Origin: an uncultured Lachnospiraceae bacterium
Lineage (GTDB): Bacteria; Bacillota; Clostridia; Lachnospirales; Lachnospiraceae
Direction: 5' to 3'
NCBI GenBank assembly: GCA_947644545.1
Contig: CANRZW010000013.1
Coordinates: forward strand, 1 to 64,000
Length of the DNA stretch: 64,000 nt
Positions 17,246-26,998 of this stretch are shown here, in pieces. Position numbers and translations under genes: made by a program. How positions within the stretch are numbered: the first letter of the stretch is position 1; each line of letters opens with the position of its first letter. The notes beneath the pieces were generated by a model. The model did no database searches and was not told the origin of the DNA. It saw only the letters and a program-made list of their open reading frames with translations.

Positions 17246-17350
17246 ACGGTATCGGTAATCCCACCCTGTTGGATAAAGGTTTAATTTGTGAAGCAAATGC
17301 GGTTTTGAACCTGTGTTTGCTTATTCATAAACAAGAGAAGGAGCAGCAAT

Positions 17351-19060
17351 ATGACAACTCCCGTAATTTCTTTTCAGGACTATGGTTTTCAATATATGTC
17401 GCAGGCGGAGCCTACACTGCATCATATCAATCTGGATATCTATCCGGGTGAAAAGGTATTGATCGCCGGTACTTCGGGCAGCGGTAAGAGTACGATCGGC
17501 AGCTGTATCAATGGCTTGATTCCTTTTGCCTATCAGGGTAAAAGTACGGGGCGGTTGTTGATTGACGGCAGAGAGGCGAAAGAGAGCAGTATTTTTGAAT
17601 TGAGCCATACGGTAGGGACGGTATTACAGGATACGGACGGTCAGTTTATCGGGTTGACAGTGGGAGAGGACATCGCTTTTGCGGCGGAGAACGACTGTAT
17701 GCCGCAGGAGGAGATGAAGCAGTTGGTAGATCAGGTGGCCGCTCTGGTGGATATTGACCATCATCTGGAATATGCGCCGCATGAATTGTCCGGCGGACAG
17801 AAGCAGCGGGTCAGCCTGGCCGGGGTGATGATGGAGGAGGTTAAGGTCCTTCTGTTTGATGAACCCCTGGCAAATCTGGATCCGGCGGCAGGACGGACAA
17901 CGATAGAACTGATTGATATGGTACACGAGCGCATGGGGGCGGCGGTGCTTATCATAGAGCATCGGCTGGAAGACGTACTGTGGCGTAAGATGGATCGTAT
18001 CGTGTTGATGCATGAGGGAGAGATCATAGCGGATATGCCGACAGCCAGCCTGCTCTCGGGAAATCTGCTTCTGGAGCATGGGATCAGAGAACCGTTGTAT
18101 CTGACGGCGCTGCGTTATGCGGGAGTCGAGATCAGGGAGAACCTGCATCCTGAGCATGTGGACATTCTGCGGCTGCAGCAGGAAGACAAGGAGCAGGTAA
18201 GGCGCTGGTATCACAGTCAGCGCACGGGAATCCGTCAGGCGCGGCCCGGTCAGGAACTGCTGCGGGTCAGGGACCTTACGTTTGGGTATACGCCGGACAC
18301 TTGTACGCTGCAGGACGTGAATTTCACGATTTATAAGGGAGAGATGGTCAGTATCGTGGGGCGGAACGGCGCAGGCAAGAGTACGCTGGCCAAATTGATC
18401 TGTGGGTTTGAACAGCCGCTTTCCGGCAGTATCTGCATGGAAGGCAGGGATATGCGCGAGGATACGATCAAGGAGCGGGCGGCCTATATCGGTTATGTGA
18501 TGCAGAACCCGAACCAGATGATATCCAAACCCATGATCTGGGATGAAGTGGAGATGGCGCTTGTGCAGAGCGGTATGCCGAAGGAGGAACGGACCAGGCG
18601 GGTTGAGGAGACGTTGAAGATCTGCGGGTTATATCCTTTTCGGAACTGGCCTGTTTCGGCCCTGTCTTTTGGACAGAAGAAGCGGGTGACGATCGCCAGC
18701 ATTCTGGTGCAGAGGCCGCAGATCATTATTCTGGATGAGCCTACGGCAGGACAGGATTATCATCACTATACGGAGATCATGGATTTCCTGAAGGAACTAA
18801 ATGAAAAGGGATATACGATCTTGATGATCACGCACGATATGCACTTGATGCTGGAATATACGAAGCGGGCGATCGTGTTCAGCGACGGCCGGATGCTGGC
18901 GGATACTACGGCGGCGCATGTGCTCAATAATCCGGAGCTTGTGCGGGCAGCGAATCTGAAGGAGACCAGCCTGTATACACTCAGTCTGGCGTGCGGTATC
19001 GAGGAGCCCCAGGTATTTACGGAGTGCTTTATAGACTATGAACAGAAGGAGGGACGATAA
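17351..19060 (+). CDS. ECF transporter fused ATPase (two ABC domains)
   Basis: Encodes 569 residues with two complete ABC domains in one chain. Domain 1: Walker A GTSGSGKST at about 38, signature LSGGQKQRVSL, Walker B VLLFDEPLANLD. Domain 2: Walker A GRNGAGKST at about 338, signature LSFGQKKRVTI, Walker B IIILDEPTAGQD. This corresponds to EcfA1-EcfA2 fused, as in YkoD-type proteins. It drives uptake with the S protein at 16643 and the T protein that starts at its stop codon. Confidence 0.9.
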   Translation: MTTPVISFQDYGFQYMSQAEPTLHHINLDIYPGEKVLIAGTSGSGKSTIGSCINGLIPFAYQGKSTGRLLIDGREAKESSIFELSHTVGTVLQDTDGQFIGLTVGEDIAFAAENDCMPQEEMKQLVDQVAALVDIDHHLEYAPHELSGGQKQRVSLAGVMMEEVKVLLFDEPLANLDPAAGRTTIELIDMVHERMGAAVLIIEHRLEDVLWRKMDRIVLMHEGEIIADMPTASLLSGNLLLEHGIREPLYLTALRYAGVEIRENLHPEHVDILRLQQEDKEQVRRWYHSQRTGIRQARPGQELLRVRDLTFGYTPDTCTLQDVNFTIYKGEMVSIVGRNGAGKSTLAKLICGFEQPLSGSICMEGRDMREDTIKERAAYIGYVMQNPNQMISKPMIWDEVEMALVQSGMPKEERTRRVEETLKICGLYPFRNWPVSALSFGQKKRVTIASILVQRPQIIILDEPTAGQDYHHYTEIMDFLKELNEKGYTILMITHDMHLMLEYTKRAIVFSDGRMLADTTAAHVLNNPELVRAANLKETSLYTLSLACGIEEPQVFTECFIDYEQKEGR

Positions 19061-19893
19061 TGGCAAAGGTTGCGATCTTAAGCTACATCAAACGGAAAAG
19101 TCCCGTGCATGAGCTGACAGGCACAACGAAGCTGATCTTCTTCATCGCCTGGAGCGTGGCCGCCATGGTCACTTATGATACGAGAGTACTGCTCTGTATG
19201 CTGGTGATCAGCGCCGTGGTTTTCAAGATCAGCGCGGTCAGGATACGGGATATCAGCGTTGTGCTTGGTCTGGCGGCTGTCTTTTTGCTGCTGAATAATC
19301 TGTTCGTCTATCTGTTTGCGCCGGAATACGGGGTGGGGCTGTATGAGAGCAGAACGGTGCTTTTCACGATTGCCGGGCCCTATACGGTCACATTACAGCA
19401 GCTGTTCTATCATTTCAACATGACGATGAAGGTGGTCTGCGTGGTGCCGGTGGCGCTGTTGTTTATCGCCTGTACGGATCCAAGCGAATTTGCCGCATCG
19501 TTGGCCAGTATCGGCGTCAGTTACCGGATCGGTTATTCCGTCAGCCTGGCGCTTCGTTACATACCGGATGTACAGAGAGAGTATCATAATATCAGTCAGG
19601 CGCAGCAGGCAAGGGGAATTGACCTGTCAGGGAAAGATAAGCTTTATACCAGATTGAAGAACTCGGTGGCAATCCTGCTGCCGCTGATCCTCTCCAGCTT
19701 AAGCCGCATCGAGACGGTCAGCAATGCGATGGAGCTGCGCGGATTTGGGAAGAATAAGAAACGTACCTGGTATGCGAGAAGGAAGATGCGCCGGAATGAC
19801 TGGCTGGCGATCGGATTTGTGGCGGCGGTGCTGGTGATCGATCTGGTGGTGACTTTCTGGGACGGCAGCCGGTATTTCAATCCATTTGTGTAG
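19060..19893 (+). CDS. ECF transporter T component (EcfT)
   Basis: Encodes 277 residues with several membrane helices and two cytoplasmic coupling motifs of the A-R-G type (QARGID at about 185 and MELRGFG at about 225). Its ATG overlaps the ATPase stop codon, showing translational coupling. Confidence 0.88.
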   Translation: MAKVAILSYIKRKSPVHELTGTTKLIFFIAWSVAAMVTYDTRVLLCMLVISAVVFKISAVRIRDISVVLGLAAVFLLLNNLFVYLFAPEYGVGLYESRTVLFTIAGPYTVTLQQLFYHFNMTMKVVCVVPVALLFIACTDPSEFAASLASIGVSYRIGYSVSLALRYIPDVQREYHNISQAQQARGIDLSGKDKLYTRLKNSVAILLPLILSSLSRIETVSNAMELRGFGKNKKRTWYARRKMRRNDWLAIGFVAAVLVIDLVVTFWDGSRYFNPFV

Positions 19894-19927
19894 GAACCGT
19901 TAAGAGGCGGTAATTTAGGAGGCAGAC

Positions 19928-20863
19928 ATGAATTTACTGGTAATCGGCGGCAGTTATTTCTATGGCAGAGTATTTGTGATGGAGGCGGCAAAAGAGCACA
20001 CGGTCACGGTACTCAACCGCGGCACTTACTCGATGCGGGAATTCGGGGCAAGGGAGATCAGAGGCGACAGGCACGATGCAGACGTCCTCGCACAGTGCCG
20101 GGAGAACTACGATGCGGTCATAGACTTCTGTGCATATACGGCGGGGGACGTGGAGTTCGTGATGAAAGAGATCGCCGGGCAGATCGGACAGTATGTACTG
20201 ATCAGCACAGTGGATGCTTACGAGAGAGGAAGCGATGTGGTAAGGACGGAAGAACATGCCCTGGAGCATCGGATTTTTCCGGGAGAAGCGGGCGCTTATA
20301 TCGCGGGTAAGGTGGCATTGGAAGAGGAACTTGCACGGATCTGCGGGGAACGGCATATCCCGTGGACGACGCTCCGACCGGCCATTCTCTATGGTCCTTA
20401 TAACTATGCGCCGCGGGAATCCGTTTATATTCAGATGATGCTGCAAAACAGGGCGCTTCCTAAGTTTGTGGATGCGGACGGCAGATTTCAGTTCGTGTAC
20501 GTTAAGGATGCCGCCCAGGCTGTGCTGCGCACGCTTGGCAATCTACAGGCTTACGGGCAGGCGTACAATCTCTGTCAGGACGGAAGCGTGGATTATGCCC
20601 TTTTCTTCCGGACTCTGCTGGAGGCAGCGGAGCCGGAAGTAAGAGAGGGACTGCAGGAAATACCGATCACGGTAGACAGCGCCATGGCGCAGCAGGTTCC
20701 GGTGCCCTTCCCGGCAAAGGCGGAGGAGACGCTGCTTTGCTCCAATGAGAAGAGCAAGCGGGAACTGGGACTTGAGTATACGGAGTTTGCGGAGGGAATG
20801 GGCAGGACATACCGGGCATTTAAGCAGGTATATCAACCGGATATGCCGCAGGAGGAGAGATAG
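19928..20863 (+). CDS. NAD-dependent epimerase/dehydratase-like protein
   Basis: Encodes 311 residues. An atypical Rossmann glycine motif GGSYFYG is at residues 7-13. The catalytic region reads ISTVDAYE then YIAGKVALEE, giving a YxxxK-like Y..GK arrangement. Similar to extended SDR proteins acting on nucleotide sugars, or RNA-binding SDR relatives; substrate not predictable. It is followed four bases later by feoA. RBS TTAGGAGGCAG. Confidence 0.75.
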   Translation: MNLLVIGGSYFYGRVFVMEAAKEHTVTVLNRGTYSMREFGAREIRGDRHDADVLAQCRENYDAVIDFCAYTAGDVEFVMKEIAGQIGQYVLISTVDAYERGSDVVRTEEHALEHRIFPGEAGAYIAGKVALEEELARICGERHIPWTTLRPAILYGPYNYAPRESVYIQMMLQNRALPKFVDADGRFQFVYVKDAAQAVLRTLGNLQAYGQAYNLCQDGSVDYALFFRTLLEAAEPEVREGLQEIPITVDSAMAQQVPVPFPAKAEETLLCSNEKSKRELGLEYTEFAEGMGRTYRAFKQVYQPDMPQEER

Positions 20864-20866
20864 AAG

Positions 20867-21088
20867 ATGACATTGGATCAGGTAGCGGTTGGAAGGGAAG
20901 TGAAGATCGTAAAAGTCGGCGGAGAGGGAGAGCTTCGCTGCCGGCTGTTGGATATGGGGCTGATTCCGAAGACGATCGTCAGGGTACAGAAAGTGGCGCC
21001 CATGGGGGATCCGATCGAGATTCATCTTCGGGGCTATGAGCTGACGATCCGCAAGGAGGATGCCGGCAAGATCGAAGTTGTCTCTTAG
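20867..21088 (+). CDS. feoA: ferrous iron transport protein A
   Basis: Encodes 73 residues with the SH3-like FeoA fold: LRCRLLDMGLIPKTIVRVQKVAPMGDP and the ELTIRKEDAGKIEV end. It binds or modulates FeoB, whose gene starts 83 bp downstream. Usual length for the family. Confidence 0.93.
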   Translation: MTLDQVAVGREVKIVKVGGEGELRCRLLDMGLIPKTIVRVQKVAPMGDPIEIHLRGYELTIRKEDAGKIEVVS

Positions 21089-21171
21089 GGATCCGGGATG
21101 ACGGCGGAGCAGATGCCGCCTGAGAGAAGGTAAGACGGGAAAGAGGAAAAGATAAGGGCGAGGGCAGGATC

Positions 21172-23178
21172 ATGAGATATGCTTTGGTAGGAAATCAGAA
21201 CTGTGGCAAGACGACTTTGTTTAATCAGCTGACAGGGTCTAATCAGCATGTGGGGAATTTTCCGGGCGTGACAGTGGATTCCAAGATCGGAGAGATCCGT
21301 GGGGAGCGGGGCGACTGTGTCGTTGACCTGCCGGGAATCTATTCGATCCGTCCCTATACGAATGAGGAACTGGTGACGCGCAGATTTATCCTGAAAGAGC
21401 ATCCCGACGGGATCATCAATATCGTGGATGCCACGAATATTGAGCGGAATCTGTACCTGACGCTGCAGCTTCTGGAGATGCACATCCCGATGGTGCTGGC
21501 GTTGAATATGATGGATGAGGTGCGTGGCAACGGCGGCACGATTGACATCGGGAAGATGGAAGAGGCGCTGGGAATTCCGGTGGTGGCTATCAGCGCGGTC
21601 AAGAACGAGGGGATCGAGGATCTGATCCATGCGGTCAGGGAGGTGTCGCAGCGCCGGATCTATCCGAAGGTGATGGATTTCTGCGAAAAGGGCGCCGTGC
21701 ACAGATGTATTCATGCGGTCAGCCACCAGGTGGAGGACCATGCGGAAAGAATCGGTATCTCCCCGCGGTTTGCGGCGACGAAGATTGTGGAAGGGGATCG
21801 TAATATCATAGAGCATCTGCAGCTGTCGGAGAACGAGCTGGATCTGATGGAACATAGTATCGTGGAGATGGAACGGGACAGCGAAATGGACCGCAATGCC
21901 GCGCTGGCGGATATGCGGTATGCTTTCATTGAGCGGGTATGCGGGCAGGCGGTCATCAAATGCCGGGAGAGCAGGGAGCACAGAAGAAGCGTGCAGATCG
22001 ACAGCGTATTGACGGGAAAATATCTGGCGATTCCTTCTTTTCTGCTGATCATGCTGCTGGTGTTCTGGCTGACATTCGGCGTGATCGGCACGTTCTTAAG
22101 CGATTTGCTGAGCATGGGGATTGATGCGCTGTCTGCCGCAGTGGAGCAGGCTCTCGTAGAATATGGCATCAATCCGGTGGTCAAGAGCCTGGTGATCGAC
22201 GGTATTTTCACCGGGGTGGGCAGTGTGCTCAGTTTTCTGCCGATTATTGTGGTATTGTTTTTCTTTCTTTCCATTCTGGAAGATTCCGGTTATATGGCGA
22301 GGATCGCTTTCGTAATGGACAGACCGCTGCGTAAGATCGGGTTGTCCGGCAAGAGCTTTGTGGCCATGCTCATCGGCTTTGGCTGCAGCGTGCCGGCAGT
22401 TATGGCTACCAGGACGCTGTCCTCGGAGCGGGACAAGAAGATGACGATCCTGTTGATCCCTTTTATAAGCTGTTCGGCTAAGATTCCGATCTATGCATTG
22501 TTTGCGGCTGCCTTTTTCCGGCAATACAAGGCGCTTGTGATGATGGGACTGTATGTGCTGGGCATTCTGGTGGGGATCTTATGCGCGGTGATCCTGAATA
22601 AGACCACTTTTCACGGAAAACCCATGCCGTTTGTGATGGAGCTGCCCAATTACAGATTTCCGTCAGCCAAAAGTGTCCTGCTGTTGATGTGGGATAAGGC
22701 GAAAGACTTCGTACAGCGGGCTTTTACGGTGATCTTTATCGCGACGTTGATCATATGGTTTCTGCAGTCTTTTGACAGCAGGATGAATGTTGTGACGGAT
22801 TCCGGTGACAGTCTGCTTGCCATGATCGGAAAGCTGATCGCGCCTGCCTTTATGCCGCTGGGCTTCGGAGACTGGAGGGTGGCTACCGCATTGATCAGCG
22901 GATTCAGTGCCAAGGAGGCGGTGGTCAGTACGCTGGGTGTGCTGACCGGGACCAGCATGAGCAGACTGGGCGAGACGCTGGGACAGATATTTACACCGCT
23001 CACGGCGGCCAGCTATCTTGTGTTTACCCTGCTGTATACGCCCTGTGTGGCAGCCGTGGCGACGATCAGGAGGGAGATGGGATCGTTGTGGAAGACGGTG
23101 GGCATTGTCTGTATGCAGTGCGGGGTGGCCTGGATTGCGGCATTTCTTGTCTATAATGCGGGGAAACTGTTCGGATAA
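21172..23178 (+). CDS. feoB: ferrous iron transporter B
   Basis: Encodes 668 residues. The N-terminal G domain shows G1 GNQNCGKT (residues 7-14), the switch region around HVGNFPGVTVDSK, G3 DLPG and G4 NMMDE. It is followed by a helical GDI-like region and about eight membrane helices with two Gate motifs (FGCSVPAVMATRTL and ISGFSAKEAVVSTLG). It imports Fe2+ across the membrane under anaerobic conditions. No FeoC-like gene follows. Confidence 0.95.
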   Translation: MRYALVGNQNCGKTTLFNQLTGSNQHVGNFPGVTVDSKIGEIRGERGDCVVDLPGIYSIRPYTNEELVTRRFILKEHPDGIINIVDATNIERNLYLTLQLLEMHIPMVLALNMMDEVRGNGGTIDIGKMEEALGIPVVAISAVKNEGIEDLIHAVREVSQRRIYPKVMDFCEKGAVHRCIHAVSHQVEDHAERIGISPRFAATKIVEGDRNIIEHLQLSENELDLMEHSIVEMERDSEMDRNAALADMRYAFIERVCGQAVIKCRESREHRRSVQIDSVLTGKYLAIPSFLLIMLLVFWLTFGVIGTFLSDLLSMGIDALSAAVEQALVEYGINPVVKSLVIDGIFTGVGSVLSFLPIIVVLFFFLSILEDSGYMARIAFVMDRPLRKIGLSGKSFVAMLIGFGCSVPAVMATRTLSSERDKKMTILLIPFISCSAKIPIYALFAAAFFRQYKALVMMGLYVLGILVGILCAVILNKTTFHGKPMPFVMELPNYRFPSAKSVLLLMWDKAKDFVQRAFTVIFIATLIIWFLQSFDSRMNVVTDSGDSLLAMIGKLIAPAFMPLGFGDWRVATALISGFSAKEAVVSTLGVLTGTSMSRLGETLGQIFTPLTAASYLVFTLLYTPCVAAVATIRREMGSLWKTVGIVCMQCGVAWIAAFLVYNAGKLFG

Positions 23179-23304
23179 AACTTGGGGGTGTACAAAAGGC
23201 AGAAAATGGCATAGAATTGTCTGTGAGAAAAACAGTAAGAAACTCTGTGGCGGCAGGAACGGACTGCATGAGTATACAGACAGTAGGGAAAGGCGTGAGA
23301 GAAG

Positions 23305-23544
23305 ATGAAAAGTTATATGCTGGATTTAAATTCTATTGACAGGGTGAAGGGATTTGTCAAGGCGATCGAAGTGTTTGACGGATATTTTGACCTGGCTACA
23401 GGCAGATATGTAATCGATGCCAAGTCTATTATGGGTATTTTTTCCATGGATCTGTCCAAGCCTGTGGAATTCCGGGTTCCGGAAGTTCACGAGAAGCTGC
23501 CGGAGATCGAGAAGGCGATCGCGCCATATATAGCGCAGGCATAA
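23305..23544 (+). CDS. HPr-like protein lacking the phospho-histidine (second copy)
   Basis: Encodes 79 residues, clearly paralogous to the protein at 15533. It keeps VIDAKSIMGIFSMDL, equivalent to the HPr Ser-46 loop, but has SIDRVKGFVKAIE where HPr has its GLHARP active site. Start after GGCGTGAGAGAAG. Located between feoB and the suf genes, 126 bp from feoB. Confidence 0.75.
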   Translation: MKSYMLDLNSIDRVKGFVKAIEVFDGYFDLATGRYVIDAKSIMGIFSMDLSKPVEFRVPEVHEKLPEIEKAIAPYIAQA

Positions 23545-23576
23545 TGGGTGGATGATTTTGTATGAACATTGAGAGG

Positions 23577-23616
23577 AAACTGTCGGTATGCGGGGAAGGC
23601 GTATACCGGCAGTTTT
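23577..23616 (+). terminator. rho-independent terminator
   Basis: AACTGTCGGTATGC pairs with GCGTATACCGGCAGTT, then TTG. It closes the feoAB/HPr-like unit ahead of the suf promoter. Confidence 0.8.
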
Positions 23617-23664
23617 GAAATTACGGGTTTTTAATGGATGCCCGGTTCCTTTATAAGAACCTAT

Positions 23665-23693
23665 TTGCTAAGTGTTCGATTTTGTGATAAGAT
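23665..23693 (+). promoter_or_regulatory. promoter of the suf operon
   Basis: TTGCTA, 17 bp, TAAGAT, located 32 bp upstream of the sufC start. No clear IscR or Fur palindrome was recognised around it. Confidence 0.55.
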
Positions 23694-23724
23694 ACTCTAA
23701 TGGATTGAGAGAAGGAGTGACAAC

Positions 23725-24447
23725 ATGCTGGAATTAAAAGGTGTCTGCTACTCTGCGGAAGATGAGAGCAGAGAGGCGGAAATTCTGAAAGATATCAATG
23801 TTACCATTGATGACCGGTTTATCGCCGTGACCGGACCAAACGGCAGCGGCAAGTCTACGCTTGCCAAGATTGTGGCGGGAATCTTAAAACCTACGGCGGG
23901 ACAGATCCTGCTTGACGGGGTGGATATCACGGATCTGTCTATCACGGAGCGGGCTAATCTGGGGATCAGCTTTGCTTTTCAGCAGCCGGTTCGTTTCAAG
24001 GGAATCACGGTGCGGGAGCTTTTGTCGATCGCGGCCGGGAAGAATGCCAGCATGGCGGAGATCTGCAATATGCTCTCCGAGGTTGGCTTGTGCGCCAGAG
24101 ATTATGTAAACCGTGAAGTGAATGCATCCCTGTCCGGCGGGGAATTGAAGCGCATCGAGATTGCCATGATTATGGCGCGAGGGACGAAGGTTTCCATCTT
24201 TGACGAGCCGGAGGCAGGGATCGATCTGTGGAGTTTCCAGAATCTGATCCATGTGTTTGAGAAGATGCATGAGGAGATCAACGGATCTATTCTGATCATT
24301 TCCCATCAGGAGCGTATTTTGAATATCGCGGACCGTATCATTCTGCTGGCAGATGGGCAGATTAAGAAGGTGGGGAGTAAGGAAGAGGTGATACCGGAGC
24401 TTCTGGGCGCCGGTGCACACTGTAAGACACTGACAGATAAATTATAG
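23725..24447 (+). CDS. sufC: SufC-type Fe-S assembly ATPase
   Basis: Encodes 240 residues. Walker A is GPNGSGKST, the signature is LSGGELKRIEIA, and Walker B is VSIFDEPEAGID. The SGGE and DEPEAGID forms are characteristic of SufC rather than of transporter ATPases. It is followed by a single short SufB/D gene, so this is the minimal two-component SUF type found in Clostridia and archaea. Confidence 0.88.
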   Translation: MLELKGVCYSAEDESREAEILKDINVTIDDRFIAVTGPNGSGKSTLAKIVAGILKPTAGQILLDGVDITDLSITERANLGISFAFQQPVRFKGITVRELLSIAAGKNASMAEICNMLSEVGLCARDYVNREVNASLSGGELKRIEIAMIMARGTKVSIFDEPEAGIDLWSFQNLIHVFEKMHEEINGSILIISHQERILNIADRIILLADGQIKKVGSKEEVIPELLGAGAHCKTLTDKL

Positions 24448-24465
24448 AAGGGGAGGTATCAATAA

Positions 24466-25383
24466 GTGGATGCAATACAACGGAACCTGTTAGAGCAGGT
24501 GGCAGGACTGCATGAGATACCTGCCGGCGCTTATAATATCCGTGCCAACGGACAGATGGCGGCCAGGAATACGACGGCCAATATCGATATTGTCACGAAA
24601 AAGGACTGCTCCGGCATCGATATTCGGATCAGGCCCGGTACCAGGAACGAGAGCGTGCATATTCCGGTGGTGCTCAGCCAGAGCGGATTGAAGGAGAGCG
24701 TGTATAACGACTTCTTTGTGGGAGAGGATGCGGATGTGACCATCATTGCCGGCTGCGGCATTCACAACAGCGGAGACGGCGCATCGGAGCATTCGGGGAT
24801 CCATAGATTTTATGTGGGAAAAAATGCGAAAGTCAGATATGTGGAGAAGCATTACGGCAGCGGAGACGGCAACGGGGAACGGATCATGAACCCGGCGACC
24901 GAGATTCATCTGGATCAGGGCGCGTCTCTGGAGATGGATACGGTACAGATCAAGGGGATCGATTCCACGAAGCGGGTCACGAAGGCCGAAGTAGCCGAGG
25001 GCGCGTCCCTGGTTATTCGGGAGAAGATTATGACCCACGGCAGACAGTATGCGGAGACGGATTTCAGCGTGGATATGAACGGAGACGATTCCAGTGTCAA
25101 CCTGATCTCCCGTTCCGTGGCCAAGGAACATTCCAGACAGCTCTTTAAGAGCCGGATCGTGGGTAACGGTAAATGTCATGGTCACAGCGAGTGTGATGCC
25201 ATCATCATGGACGCGGCCAGTGTCAGCGCCATTCCGGAGCTGACAGCCAACAATATTGACGCGAATCTGATCCATGAGGCGGCCATCGGCAAGATTGCAG
25301 GAGAGCAGCTGATGAAGCTGATGACGCTGGGGCTGACGGAGAAGGAAGCAGAGGAGCAGATTGTTAACGGATTTTTGAAATGA
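24466..25383 (+). CDS. SufB/SufD-like Fe-S scaffold protein (minimal SUF)
   Basis: Encodes 305 residues, shorter than classical SufB (about 470), and consists mainly of the right-handed beta-helix core: HSGIHRFYVGKNAKVRYVEKHYG, then GHSECDAIIMDAASVSAIPEL. It begins with GTG after AAGGGGAGGTATC; the out-of-frame ATG four bases later is not used. With SufC it assembles Fe-S clusters in the cytoplasm. No sufS/sufU lies next to it here. Confidence 0.85.
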   Translation: MDAIQRNLLEQVAGLHEIPAGAYNIRANGQMAARNTTANIDIVTKKDCSGIDIRIRPGTRNESVHIPVVLSQSGLKESVYNDFFVGEDADVTIIAGCGIHNSGDGASEHSGIHRFYVGKNAKVRYVEKHYGSGDGNGERIMNPATEIHLDQGASLEMDTVQIKGIDSTKRVTKAEVAEGASLVIREKIMTHGRQYAETDFSVDMNGDDSSVNLISRSVAKEHSRQLFKSRIVGNGKCHGHSECDAIIMDAASVSAIPELTANNIDANLIHEAAIGKIAGEQLMKLMTLGLTEKEAEEQIVNGFLK

Positions 25384-26912
25384 GAAAATTTTTACATTAT
25401 GCATTAAACAGGCTGGTAATCACGGCGCTCATCGTGCTCTTGCAGGTGGCCTTCTTTATGATGGAGATCGTGGTGTGGGGCAATTACTATGTGGAGATTG
25501 CCGTCGGTCTGCGCCTGATCAGCTTCGGCGTTATTGTCGCGCTGATCTTGAAGCAGGGTAATCCGGCGGTGAAGATGGCGTGGATCGTGCCGATCCTGCT
25601 ATTTCCGTTGTTCGGCGGTGTGATGTATCTTGCGCTGGGCCATGTGTTTCGGCCCAAAAGGCTGTATACGGCGATGGCGCATACGGGTGAACTTGTTCGG
25701 TCGAATCTGCAGCAGGATGCACGGGTCATGGACAGGCTTAAGGAAGAGGATGCCGGTGTTGCCAACCAGTGTGATTATATTCTGCGCTATGCGAAAACGC
25801 CGGCCTGGCAGCATACGAAGGCGGATTATTATCCGGAGGGCTTTCCCTGGTGGAGACAGCTGCTTTCGGATCTGGAGCAGGCGGAGCGCTTTATTTTCCT
25901 GGAGTTTTTTATCCTGGGAGAGGGGACCATGTGGGATACCGTGCTGGAAGTGCTGGAGCGCAAGGTGAAGGCCGGTGTGGAAGTGCGGTTGATCTATGAC
26001 GATGTGGGAAGCGTTTTTCTGTTACCCAAGGAATACAATGAGGTGATGGAGAAGAAGGGGATCAAGTGCGTCGCTTTCAACAGACTGGTTCCGTTTCTGG
26101 CGCTGGTACTCAACAACAGGGATCACAGGAAGATCGTGGTGATTGACGGCAAGGTGGGTTATACCGGCGGCATCAACATGTCGGATGAATATATCAACTA
26201 TAAGAAAACGCACGGCGACCATTGGAAGGACGCGGGGATCCGCATCGAGGGAGAGGCGGTGTGGAACTTTACCGTCATGTTTCTGCAGATGTGGAACATG
26301 TCCCGCCATACGGAAGAGTATTACGGCAGGTACCGGCATCAGTTCACGGACAGGCCGGAGGATATGGGGATCGTGCAGCCATATATGGATACGCCGCTGG
26401 ACGAGGAGACGGTGGGAGAGAATGTCTACCTGAATATGATCGGTTCGGCCAGGAAATATCTCTATATCTTTACGCCCTATCTGGTGACGGACAACGAGAT
26501 GCATACGGCCTTAAAGCTGGCGGCGAAGCGGGGTGTGGACGTGCGTATCGTGACGCCCGGAACGCCGGATAAGAAGACGGTCTACTGGCTGACGCAGTCC
26601 AATTACCAGAGCCTGATCGAGGCCGGTGTCAGTATCTATCAGTATACGCCGGGGTTTATTCATTCCAAGTGTGTGCTGTGTGACGATGAGACGGCGGTGG
26701 TGGGTACTATTAATTTCGATTACAGAAGCTTCTATCATCATTTTGAGTGCGGCGTCTTCCTGTACCGGACAGCCATGATCAGGGATCTGAAGAAGGATAT
26801 GGAGGAGACTTTTGCGGTGTCTGAGCAGATCACGCTGGAGTGGTGCAAGAAAAAGTTCGTGAAGACCAATGTGATCGGACCGTTTTTGAAACTGTTCTCA
26901 CCGTTATTATAA
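25380..26912 (+). CDS. cls: cardiolipin synthase
   Basis: Encodes 510 residues: two N-terminal membrane helices, then two phospholipase D HKD motifs, HRKIVVIDGKVGYTGGIN (near 250) and HSKCVLCDDETAVVGTIN (near 430). It condenses phosphatidylglycerol molecules to cardiolipin at the membrane. Its ATG overlaps the stop of the SufB/D gene, so the two are co-translated despite unrelated roles. Confidence 0.92.
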   Translation: MRKFLHYALNRLVITALIVLLQVAFFMMEIVVWGNYYVEIAVGLRLISFGVIVALILKQGNPAVKMAWIVPILLFPLFGGVMYLALGHVFRPKRLYTAMAHTGELVRSNLQQDARVMDRLKEEDAGVANQCDYILRYAKTPAWQHTKADYYPEGFPWWRQLLSDLEQAERFIFLEFFILGEGTMWDTVLEVLERKVKAGVEVRLIYDDVGSVFLLPKEYNEVMEKKGIKCVAFNRLVPFLALVLNNRDHRKIVVIDGKVGYTGGINMSDEYINYKKTHGDHWKDAGIRIEGEAVWNFTVMFLQMWNMSRHTEEYYGRYRHQFTDRPEDMGIVQPYMDTPLDEETVGENVYLNMIGSARKYLYIFTPYLVTDNEMHTALKLAAKRGVDVRIVTPGTPDKKTVYWLTQSNYQSLIEAGVSIYQYTPGFIHSKCVLCDDETAVVGTINFDYRSFYHHFECGVFLYRTAMIRDLKKDMEETFAVSEQITLEWCKKKFVKTNVIGPFLKLFSPLL

Positions 26913-26998
26913 AAAAGGTTCCCTGGTGACCGCTCCTGTGCCTTATCTGGGCGCTGTAGTGGGAAAATGGGAGCCTGTAGATAAAGGTAGTGAAGATT

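Noticed and set aside
24490..25404. 304-codon minus-strand frame opposite the SufB/D gene
   Set aside because: Mirror of a real coding region with strong GC bias in the other strand; no RBS or family match.
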